Of a stretch of 64,000 nt of DNA, positions 49,634-56,775 are shown in pieces (within the stretch, counting starts at the first letter, position 1; every line of letters begins with the position of its first letter). A program made the translations under genes and the position numbers. Under the pieces are notes generated by a model. That model saw only the letters and a list, made by a program, of their open reading frames with translations. It made no database searches and had not been told where the DNA came from. Source of the DNA: JAYREN01 sp963663375 (GTDB lineage: Bacteria; Acidobacteriota; Holophagae; Holophagales; Holophagaceae); NCBI GenBank assembly GCA_963663375.1, contig OY760195.1, positions 2,790,001 to 2,854,000 of the forward strand, written 5' to 3'.

Positions 49634-50542
49634 TTAGCCCTCGCTGGCCTGGAGGGTGTTCATCATCAGCCCCGCGATGGTGAGCGGGCCCACGCCGCCC
49701 GGGACCGGAGTCACGGCGCTGGCCACTTCCATGGCCTCACCGAAGCGCACGTCTCCGCAGAGCACACCGCCCTTGGCCTTGAGGGTTTCAAGCTTCTTCG
49801 GCTCCCTAGCGAAGATTGTCTCGCCCAGGGCGGGGTCTTCGACGCGGTTGATGCCCACGTCCACCACCACGGCGCCGGGTTTGATCCAGGAGCCTTCCAC
49901 CATGCCGGGCCGCCCCACTGCCGCCACGAGGATATCGGCCTCCCGGCAGACGGAGGGCAGATCCACGGTGCGGCTGTGGGCGATGGTGACGGTGGCGTGC
50001 TCTTCAAGCAGCATCAGGGCCATGGGCTTGCCTACGATCTCGCTGCGGCCCAGCACCACGGCGCGGGCGCCCTTCATGGGGACGCCGTAGGCCTTGAGCA
50101 TGTTCATCACGGCGCTGGGAGTGCAGGGGCGCAGGCCCGGCAGACCCTCCAGCAGGAGCCCCTGGTTCAGGGGATGGAAGCCGTCCACGTCCTTGGCCGG
50201 GGCGATGCGGTGCAGGGCCCCCTTGGAATCGAGGCCCTTGGGCAGGGGGAGCTGCACCAGGATGCCGTCCACTTCGGGGGCGGCATTCAGGCGATCGATG
50301 AGCGCATCCACCTCCGCCTGGGTCGCCTCTGGGGGCAGGCGGTGCTCCAGGGAGCGGATGCCCGTCTCGGCGCAGGCCTTGATCTTGCCGCGAACGTAGA
50401 CCTGGCTGGCCGGATCCTCTCCCACCAGCACCACGGCGAGGCAAGGGGGGCGTTTCCCCGCAGTGGTTCGGGCCTCCACGGATTTTTTCACTTCCGCCAG
50501 CATGCGATCGGCGTGGGCCTTGCCATCCAGGATCTGGGCCAT
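49634..50542 (-). CDS. folD: FolD: methylenetetrahydrofolate dehydrogenase/cyclohydrolase
   Basis: The start at 50542 has GGAGG six bases upstream, giving 302 residues. The protein has VLVGEDPASQVYVRGK (catalytic Lys), PLPKGLDSKGALHRIAP, KDVDGFHP, PCTPSAVMNML and PVPGGVGPLTIAGLM, the signature motifs of FolD. It converts 5,10-methylene-THF to 10-formyl-THF in the cytoplasm. It supplies the same one-carbon pool as the MetF-MetH operon in this window, though it is not in that operon. Confidence 0.95.
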   Translation of the reverse strand: MAQILDGKAHADRMLAEVKKSVEARTTAGKRPPCLAVVLVGEDPASQVYVRGKIKACAETGIRSLEHRLPPEATQAEVDALIDRLNAAPEVDGILVQLPLPKGLDSKGALHRIAPAKDVDGFHPLNQGLLLEGLPGLRPCTPSAVMNMLKAYGVPMKGARAVVLGRSEIVGKPMALMLLEEHATVTIAHSRTVDLPSVCREADILVAAVGRPGMVEGSWIKPGAVVVDVGINRVEDPALGETIFAREPKKLETLKAKGGVLCGDVRFGEAMEVASAVTPVPGGVGPLTIAGLMMNTLQASEG

Positions 50543-50799
50543 GGGAAACCTCCGGGCTTGACCCTTCAGGGTGCCGCAAAGGGCGCAAAAGGCCAAAGGA
50601 TGAGGGGAGACGGTGTAAGGCCTGGCTGTGTCGCCCGAATCTTCATTGTTTATCAAGGGAATTGCCGGTAGACTCATCGGTTGAATCTGGCCTTGCCTGC
50701 CGGGTTCGAGGAAGCTGCCGAAAACGCAGGCGCCTCGAATGCGATCAGGCTCAGTCGGGTGGGTTCGGCCCGCCTCCCCCGGATTTCAGGAAACACATC
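50543..50799. other. Divergent region between folD and rimP
   Basis: This 257-bp gap must hold promoters for folD and for the rimP-nusA-infB operon. An AT-richer part at about 50640-50660 (CTTCATTGTTTATCAAGGG) is the likeliest promoter area. A GC-rich interrupted palindrome (GGGTGGG...CCCGCC...) sits just before the rimP start and could structure the leader RNA. I see no gene here. Confidence 0.45.
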
Positions 50800-51348
50800 A
50801 TGGATCTCCAGAAAGTCCAGCCCCCCATCGAACGCCAGCTCGCCCTCCTTGGGTTCGAGCTGGTCTTCATCGAATCCGCCAAGGAGGGCCGGGACTCGAT
50901 CCTGCGGCTCTACATCGACCACCTGGATGGCCAGCGCCCCGTCACCCTCGATGACTGCGTGGCCGCCAATGATGGCCTGGTGGCCTGGATGGACGTGGAA
51001 TTCCCCTCGCTGCGGGAGGACATCGGCCTGGAAATCTCCAGTCCCGGCCTGGAGCGCCCCCTCGTGAAACCCGACCACTACCGCCGCTTCGCCGGTCGTC
51101 TCAGCCGCATCCAGACCGCTCAGCCCCTCAATGGCCAGAAGCGCTTTAAGGGCTGGCTGGGCGAAGTGACCTCCGAGGCCGTCACCATTGAAGAAGACGG
51201 GATCCTGAAAACGATCCCCTTCGAAATGATCCAGAAGGCGCGTCTCGCGCCCTTTGATGAAGCGAAGACCCCTAAACCCCGGATCGTGGTCATGACCACG
51301 GCCGACGCAACAGCCGTTGTAGAGAAAAGCATCGGCGAGGAGGCCTGA
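50800..51348 (+). CDS. rimP: RimP: ribosome maturation factor
   Basis: The start at 50800 (182 residues) has CAGGAAAC upstream; the longer frame is not supported. The protein contains an N-terminal segment (LLGFELVFIESAKEGRDSILRLYID), the conserved EISSPGLERPL near residue 85 and a C-terminal SH3-like domain. RimP is needed for 30S subunit assembly. It starts the classical rimP-nusA-infB order, with nusA beginning one base after its stop. The C terminus has about 20 extra residues compared with typical RimP. Confidence 0.92.
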   Translation: MDLQKVQPPIERQLALLGFELVFIESAKEGRDSILRLYIDHLDGQRPVTLDDCVAANDGLVAWMDVEFPSLREDIGLEISSPGLERPLVKPDHYRRFAGRLSRIQTAQPLNGQKRFKGWLGEVTSEAVTIEEDGILKTIPFEMIQKARLAPFDEAKTPKPRIVVMTTADATAVVEKSIGEEA

Positions 51349-51349
51349 A

Positions 51350-52669
51350 ATGGCAGTCGTATCCACCAGTTTCTTCGATAGCGTCAAGATGATCGCCGCC
51401 GAGAAGGGCATCCCTGAAGAGGATGTCTTCAAGGCTGTCGAGGAATCCCTCGTCAAAGCCGCCGAGAAATACTTCCAGAGCATGGACTTCTACGGCAACT
51501 TCCAGGCCCAGATGGACCGGGAGACCGGCGAGTTCCACGTCTACGCCCTCAAGCAGGTCGTCAAGGAAATGGAAGAAGAGGACCTGGAGATCAGCCTCGA
51601 GGAGGCCCAGCAGCTCAACCCCGATGCCGCCGAAGGCGACACGCTGTGGCTGCCCCAGGACACCACCCAGCTGGGCCGCATCGCCGCCCAGGCCGCCAAG
51701 CAGGTGCTCGTGCAGAAGGTGCGCGAGGCCGAGCGCGAGCGGATCTACGTGGATTTCGTGGATCGCATGGGCGAAGTGATCGTCGGCGAGGTGAAGCGCT
51801 TCGAGAAGAGCGCCATCGTCCTCGAAGTGGATCGCGTCGAGGCCATGCTGAAGCGCAGCGAGGCCCTGCGCGGTGACCGCTTCGACAAGGGCCAGCGCAT
51901 CAAGGTGGTCATCGTCAGCGTGGACAAGAGCGCCAAGGATCCCCAGGTGCAGGTCAGCCGCACCGATCCCAGGCTCCTGGTGAAGCTCTTCGATCAGGAA
52001 GTGCCAGAAATTCACGATGGCACCGTGGTCATCCGCTCCTGCGTCCGCGAGGCGGGGGACCGGGCCAAGGTAGCCGTGCATAGCCTGGATCCCGATGTGG
52101 ATCCCGTGGGCGCCTGCGTGGGCCTGAAGGGCAGCCGCGTCCAGGCCATAATTCGCGAATTGAAGAACGAGAAGATCGACATCGTCCGCTTCGACGAGGA
52201 CATCACCCGCTTCATCGCCAATGCGCTGAATCCCGCCAAGGCCCTGCGGGTGAACATCCTGGATCCCGAGACCCGCCGGGTCGAGGTGATCGTGGATGAC
52301 GAACAGCTCTCCATCGCCATCGGCAAACGCGGACAGAATGTGCGCCTGGCGGCCAAGCTCACGGGCTGGAACATCGATGTGCGCAGCGAGAGCGAAAAGC
52401 GCCGAGAGGCCGAAGTCGCCATGGGCATCGCGATGCCCGAGGCCGCCCCCGTGGAGGAACCCCTGGTCACCGGATCCGCTCTCCTTGCCGAACTCGGCGC
52501 GGTGGAGGGCCTGGATGAAGTGATCGCCGCAAACCTTGCCGCTGCAGGTTATGCCAACGCTAAATCCCTGTATGCAGTGACTGTGGAACAGCTCCTTGGC
52601 GTCGAGGGCCTGGAGCAGGATCTCGCCTTCCGCCTGATCGATGCTGTGCATGCACGCTTCGGAGAGTAG
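51350..52669 (+). CDS. nusA: NusA: transcription termination/antitermination factor
   Basis: The 439-residue protein has the NusA N-terminal RNA-polymerase-binding domain (about 1-135), an S1 domain, and the KH1 and KH2 domains (GLKGSRVQAIIRELKNEKIDIV and IAIGKRGQNVRLAAKLTGWNIDV). A short C-terminal helix-hairpin-helix-like region follows (LGAVEGLDEVIAANLAAAGY), resembling one acidic repeat. NusA modulates pausing and termination and is essential. The gene starts one base after rimP and is followed after 53 bp by infB. Confidence 0.96.
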   Translation: MAVVSTSFFDSVKMIAAEKGIPEEDVFKAVEESLVKAAEKYFQSMDFYGNFQAQMDRETGEFHVYALKQVVKEMEEEDLEISLEEAQQLNPDAAEGDTLWLPQDTTQLGRIAAQAAKQVLVQKVREAERERIYVDFVDRMGEVIVGEVKRFEKSAIVLEVDRVEAMLKRSEALRGDRFDKGQRIKVVIVSVDKSAKDPQVQVSRTDPRLLVKLFDQEVPEIHDGTVVIRSCVREAGDRAKVAVHSLDPDVDPVGACVGLKGSRVQAIIRELKNEKIDIVRFDEDITRFIANALNPAKALRVNILDPETRRVEVIVDDEQLSIAIGKRGQNVRLAAKLTGWNIDVRSESEKRREAEVAMGIAMPEAAPVEEPLVTGSALLAELGAVEGLDEVIAANLAAAGYANAKSLYAVTVEQLLGVEGLEQDLAFRLIDAVHARFGE

Positions 52670-52722
52670 GCTAGTAGCTGAAGCTCTTTCATGACCTACC
52701 AACGATCGAGGTACGCCCTTTC

Positions 52723-55700
52723 ATGCTGCGCATCAACCAATTCGCCAAAGAACAAGGTGTGAGTAACCACGATGTCATCGAGGTGCTGGAGAAGCGCCTG
52801 GGCATCCCCGGGAAGAGCCACAGCTCCAACCTTTCGGAGGATCAGATCGCTCTCCTTCGCCGAGCCTTTGACGCCAAGAACAAGGGGGGTGAGGAGTCTG
52901 CGCCCCTCGCCCTCCACAAGCCCACGGCCCCGGTGAGGATCGTGAAGGCTGCCCCGGCACCCGCCGCCCCCGTTGCCCCGCCGCCCCCGGCCCCTGCCGT
53001 GCTGGTGAAGAAGGCTCCGGAACCGACCCCGGAACGCCAGGAGGCGACCTCTTCCGAAGCCCCCGCGGCTTCCGCCCCCGTGGCGCCGCCCCCCACGCAG
53101 ACGCCCGTGAGGGTCGAAACGGTCCCCGCGCCGGAGAACCGGGTTGTGGAGGCGCCGGACCCTGCCCATGCACCGGAATCCTTCTCCCGTCTGCGGGTAT
53201 CCCAGGCCCCGGCCCCCAATCCCAAGGCTCAGGAACCTGCGCGCTACATTCAGCTGCCCCAGCAGCCCGCCCCCCGGCCCAAGGCCGAGGCCGGTGCCAA
53301 GCCCATGATCCAGCGCCCGGGCCAACAGGGGCAGGTGCAGCGCTCCGGCATGCCCCAGCCCGAAAAGACCGTGCTGCCCATGGCCACCAATACCGGCAAG
53401 GGTGAGGTCAAGCACGAGCCCGCGCCCAACCATGCGTCTCGGCGCGTCTCGGCACTACCCTCCATCAGCCAGCTCCAGCCCGAGGGCGGCTTCACCAAGA
53501 TCACGATGTCCGATACTCCGGCTCCGGCGCCTCGCGTCCAGCAGCCGGCTCGGTACATCCAGCTGCCCCAGCCGCGCGTGCCCGGCAGCGGTCCCAGCCG
53601 CCCCGGTGGAAGCCCCGGCAGTCGTCCCGGCGGCCCTCCCGGGAGTCGCCCCAGCGGTCCCGGCAGTCGTCCCGGTGGTCCTGGGGGTTCTCGCCCCGGC
53701 GGTCCCGGTGCGCGTCCCGGTGGTCCTGGCGGGCGCCCCAGCGGTCCCTATCGTCCCGGTGGGCCCGGCGGCAGTCGCGGACCTTCCATTCCCAACACCG
53801 GCCCCATCGATCCCAATGCCCAGAAGGGCCCCGGCCGCGGTGCCTCGGCTCACGGCAAGAAGAAGAAGGGCTACACCAAAGAGCAGCAGGAGATGGATCT
53901 CAAGCTGCGCCAGCCCCGCTCTCGCGCCCAGCAGATCGCCACGGAGTACATCGACGAGGAGATCGGCATCGTCATGCTCTCCGAGGGCGTGACCGTGAAG
54001 GAGTTGGCCGAGAAGTGCAATCGTGCCGCCAAGGATGTGATGGCCAAGCTGCTGCACCGCGGCATCTTCGTGACCATCAATCAGCCTCTCGATACGGAAC
54101 TGGCCAAGGAACTGGCCCGGGAATTCGGCTTCCTGGCCGACATCGTCTCCTTCGAAGAGGACGTCCAGCTGGCCCAGGAAGAAAACAATGTGGCCGTGGG
54201 CGACAAGCTGCCCCGTTCCCCCGTGGTCACCATCATGGGCCACGTGGATCACGGCAAGACCTCGCTGCTGGACGCCATCCGCAAGACCAAGGTTGCGGCG
54301 GGCGAAGCGGGTGGCATCACCCAGGCCATCGGCGCCTACCATGTGGATGTCAAGGATCCCAACAGCGGCGAGATGCGCCAGGTGGTCTTCATCGATACAC
54401 CGGGCCACGAAGCCTTCACCAAGATGCGTGCCCGGGGCGCCAAGGTTACCGATGTGGTCATCCTGGTGGTCGCCGCCGATGACGGCGTGATGCCCCAGAC
54501 CATCGAGGCCATCAATCACACCAAGGCCGCCGACGTGCCCATGGTGGTGGCCATCAACAAGATCGACAAGCCCCAGGCCAATGCGGATCGCGTACAGCAG
54601 ATGCTTCTGCAGCACAACGTCCAGACCGAGACCTATGGCGGCGAAGTGCCCAGCATCGGCGTTTCCGCCAAGACCAAGGAAGGCCTCGACGAACTCCTCG
54701 AGACCCTGCTCCTGATGGCGGACATGAAGGAACTCAAGGCCGTCTACGACTGCTCCGCCGCGGGCAGCATCCTGGAAGCCAAGCTGGATCGCGGTCGCGG
54801 TCCCGTGGCCACGGTGCTGGTCCAGCAGGGCCGCCTGAAGGCCGGGGACATCTTCGTGGCCGGTGCCACCATGGGCCGCGTCCGCGCCATGTTCGATGAC
54901 CGGGGCAACCGCATCACCGAGGCCGGTCCCTCTACGCCCGTCCAGATCCTGGGCTTCGAGGAAGTGCCCTTCTCGGGCGACAACTTCCAGGTGGTAGAAG
55001 ACGAGGCCAAGGGCCGCTCCATCGTGGCTTTCCGCCAGGAGAAGAACAAGGCCGCCGCCCAGGCCAAGCAGCGGGTCACCCTGGAGAATCTCTTCAGCAC
55101 CCTCAAGGATGGCCAGGTCAAGGAACTGCCTCTCATCATCAAGGCCGATACCTCCGGCTCGGTGGAATCCATCGTGGGCAGCCTGGAAAAGCTGGGCACC
55201 GAAAAGGTCCGGGTGCGCATCATCCACTCCGCGGCGGGCACGGTCACCGAAAACGACGTGCTGCTGGCCGAGGCCTCCAAGGCCACGATCATCGCCTTCG
55301 GTGTGAAGGCCGAGCGCAAGACCGAGGAACTGGCCCAGGAAGAGGGCGTCGAGATCCGCTACCACGAGATCATCTACAAGGTGACCGAGGAGATCACGGC
55401 CGCCATGGTGGGCCTGCTGGAAGCCATCGACAAGGAGACGATCCAGGGCCAGGCGGAGGTTCGCCAGCTCTTCAAGATCGACAAGAACATGATCGCGGGC
55501 TGCTTCGTCACCGAAGGCAAGGTCCAGAAGGGCTACAAGGTCCGCGTGAAGCGGGGCGAGGACACCCTCTGGGAAGGTGGCATCAAGAGCCTCAAGCGCT
55601 TCAAGGAGGATGTCCACGAGGTGAAGAACGGCCTCGATTGCGGCATCGGCCTCGAAGGCTTCGATGGCGAAAAGGAAGGCGACATCCTGGAGTTCTACAC

Positions 55701-55734
55701 CCGGGAAAAGATCGCCGCCACGAGCCTTTCCTAG
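52723..55734 (+). CDS. infB: InfB: translation initiation factor IF-2
   Basis: The 1003-residue protein has an IF2 N-terminal domain (about 1-50). A long low-complexity linker rich in Pro, Ala, Gly, Arg and Ser spans about 60-400, and a second IF2-N-like segment lies near 420. The G domain carries GHVDHGKTS near residue 507, DTPGHE and NKID; domains 2-4 follow. It brings initiator tRNA to the 30S subunit using GTP. The linker contains many GGPGSRPGG-like repeats. It is longer than the ~890 residues of E. coli IF-2 because of this linker. Confidence 0.96.
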   Translation: MLRINQFAKEQGVSNHDVIEVLEKRLGIPGKSHSSNLSEDQIALLRRAFDAKNKGGEESAPLALHKPTAPVRIVKAAPAPAAPVAPPPPAPAVLVKKAPEPTPERQEATSSEAPAASAPVAPPPTQTPVRVETVPAPENRVVEAPDPAHAPESFSRLRVSQAPAPNPKAQEPARYIQLPQQPAPRPKAEAGAKPMIQRPGQQGQVQRSGMPQPEKTVLPMATNTGKGEVKHEPAPNHASRRVSALPSISQLQPEGGFTKITMSDTPAPAPRVQQPARYIQLPQPRVPGSGPSRPGGSPGSRPGGPPGSRPSGPGSRPGGPGGSRPGGPGARPGGPGGRPSGPYRPGGPGGSRGPSIPNTGPIDPNAQKGPGRGASAHGKKKKGYTKEQQEMDLKLRQPRSRAQQIATEYIDEEIGIVMLSEGVTVKELAEKCNRAAKDVMAKLLHRGIFVTINQPLDTELAKELAREFGFLADIVSFEEDVQLAQEENNVAVGDKLPRSPVVTIMGHVDHGKTSLLDAIRKTKVAAGEAGGITQAIGAYHVDVKDPNSGEMRQVVFIDTPGHEAFTKMRARGAKVTDVVILVVAADDGVMPQTIEAINHTKAADVPMVVAINKIDKPQANADRVQQMLLQHNVQTETYGGEVPSIGVSAKTKEGLDELLETLLLMADMKELKAVYDCSAAGSILEAKLDRGRGPVATVLVQQGRLKAGDIFVAGATMGRVRAMFDDRGNRITEAGPSTPVQILGFEEVPFSGDNFQVVEDEAKGRSIVAFRQEKNKAAAQAKQRVTLENLFSTLKDGQVKELPLIIKADTSGSVESIVGSLEKLGTEKVRVRIIHSAAGTVTENDVLLAEASKATIIAFGVKAERKTEELAQEEGVEIRYHEIIYKVTEEITAAMVGLLEAIDKETIQGQAEVRQLFKIDKNMIAGCFVTEGKVQKGYKVRVKRGEDTLWEGGIKSLKRFKEDVHEVKNGLDCGIGLEGFDGEKEGDILEFYTREKIAATSLS
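53590..53790 (+). repeat. Degenerate Gly/Pro/Arg/Ser-coding repeats inside infB
   Basis: Short units of the type CCCGGCGGTCC/GGCAGTCGT recur about a dozen times and encode SRPGGPGG-like peptides. This is a low-complexity coding region and not a separate element. Confidence 0.7.
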
Positions 55735-55751
55735 CTTGGACGCACCTATAT

Positions 55752-55781
55752 GGAGGCCGGGCCCCACCGGGTTCGGCCTCC
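55752..55781 (+). terminator. Terminator after infB
   Basis: An 8-bp stem (GGAGGCCG at 55752-55759 with CGGCCTCC at 55774-55781) is followed by TTCTTCG, and the loop can form a further short pairing. It lies 17 bp after the infB stop. Confidence 0.6.
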
Positions 55782-55803
55782 TTCTTCGTGGTAAGGTGAC
55801 CCC

Positions 55804-56208
55804 ATGGATTCTCGGAAACGCCAGCGCGGTTTCACCCTCCTCGAGCTCGTCACGGCCATGACTATCTTGGCCCTGCTCACCTCCGTGGGCATCGTGGGCT
55901 ACCGCCACCAGACCCGGACGGCCCGGGAGGCGGTCCTCAAGGAGGATCTCTTCCAGCTCAATCACGCCCTGGAGTGCTACCGGGCCGACCGCAGCAAGTA
56001 CCCCGCTAGCATTGGCCGCCTGCGGGAACTGGGCTACCTACGGGATATTCCCGTGGATCCCATGACGGGCTCCCGGGACACCTGGACCGAGGAAAATGAA
56101 GCCCAGGACCCGGACAACCCCGAGGCGGAGGTCGGCATCTTCCGGATCCGCAGCGGCTCCACGGATGTGGGGAGCAACGGGATTCCGTACAACGAGTGGA
56201 GCTACTGA
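55804..56208 (+). CDS. Type II secretion/type IV-like pseudopilin (GspG-like)
   Basis: The 134-residue protein has the prepilin processing site RGFTLLELV at residues 8-16 with the Glu at mature position 5, a hydrophobic helix (TAMTILALLTSVGIVGYR) and a C-terminal domain with acidic Asp-rich segments (EDLFQLNHALECYRADRSKYP) like GspG. It should be cut by a prepilin peptidase and assembled into a periplasmic pseudopilus. No other secretion genes are next to it. The gene lies 4 bp upstream of the small membrane protein. Confidence 0.85.
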   Translation: MDSRKRQRGFTLLELVTAMTILALLTSVGIVGYRHQTRTAREAVLKEDLFQLNHALECYRADRSKYPASIGRLRELGYLRDIPVDPMTGSRDTWTEENEAQDPDNPEAEVGIFRIRSGSTDVGSNGIPYNEWSY

Positions 56209-56212
56209 GCCC

Positions 56213-56731
56213 ATGAACGAGAAGACCCTGAGCCGTCTGGACGCATTGTCCGTGGCGCTGCTGCTGCTCTGGCTGGGCATGGCCCTGGGCTTCGCCTTCC
56301 TCCAGGCCCCCACGACCTTTCAGGTGCTGGGCAGCCGCGATCTCGCCGGTCAGGTGGTGGGCGCCACCCTGCGCCGCCTGGATGGGGTGGCCTGGGCCAT
56401 CTTCCTCCTGGCTCTGGGGCTCAGTTGGGGTTCTCGTTGGCTGGCGGAAATCCAGGACCAGGACGGCATCGGCCCCCTGCGGCTCTGGAGCGCCACCCTG
56501 GTGGTGGCCCTGCTCATGTGCTTCTCCAGCTCCTTCATCCTGAGTCCCAGATTGGCGGCCACGCGGGCCCGGATGAATGCCCCCGTAGAGACCTTTGCTC
56601 CGGATCACCCGGACCGGGTCGCCTACCAGAAGGCCCACGGCATTTCCCGGCAGATGCTCATCCTGCGGATGCTGCTGGCCCTGGGGCTGGCGGTGGGCGT
56701 GGGCTTCCTGCCCAAGGGCCGTAACGAATAA
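56213..56731 (+). CDS. DUF4149-like integral membrane protein
   Basis: The 172-residue protein has about four predicted transmembrane helices (near residues 8-28, 45-68, 85-107 and 145-165) with short loops. The mixture of Leu-rich helices and a PRLAATRARMNAP loop resembles the DUF4149 family. The gene starts 4 bp after the pseudopilin stop, so they are probably one operon. No function is known for the family. Confidence 0.65.
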   Translation: MNEKTLSRLDALSVALLLLWLGMALGFAFLQAPTTFQVLGSRDLAGQVVGATLRRLDGVAWAIFLLALGLSWGSRWLAEIQDQDGIGPLRLWSATLVVALLMCFSSSFILSPRLAATRARMNAPVETFAPDHPDRVAYQKAHGISRQMLILRMLLALGLAVGVGFLPKGRNE

Positions 56732-56758
56732 CGCCGCCTTCCCGAAGGAGGGCGGCGT
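56731..56758. terminator. Hairpin between convergent genes
   Basis: ACGCCGCC at 56731-56738 pairs with GGCGGCGT at 56751-56758, with partly paired TTCC/GGAG inside. It lies between the stop of the small membrane protein gene and the TonB-receptor stop and can serve both directions. Confidence 0.65.
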
Positions 56759-56775
56759 CTGGTTGGTGGCTGGGG

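Noticed and set aside
53590..53790. Apparent repeat array resembling a CRISPR
   Set aside because: The units are short and degenerate and in frame with a Gly/Pro/Arg-rich part of IF-2. There are no regular spacers and no cas genes.
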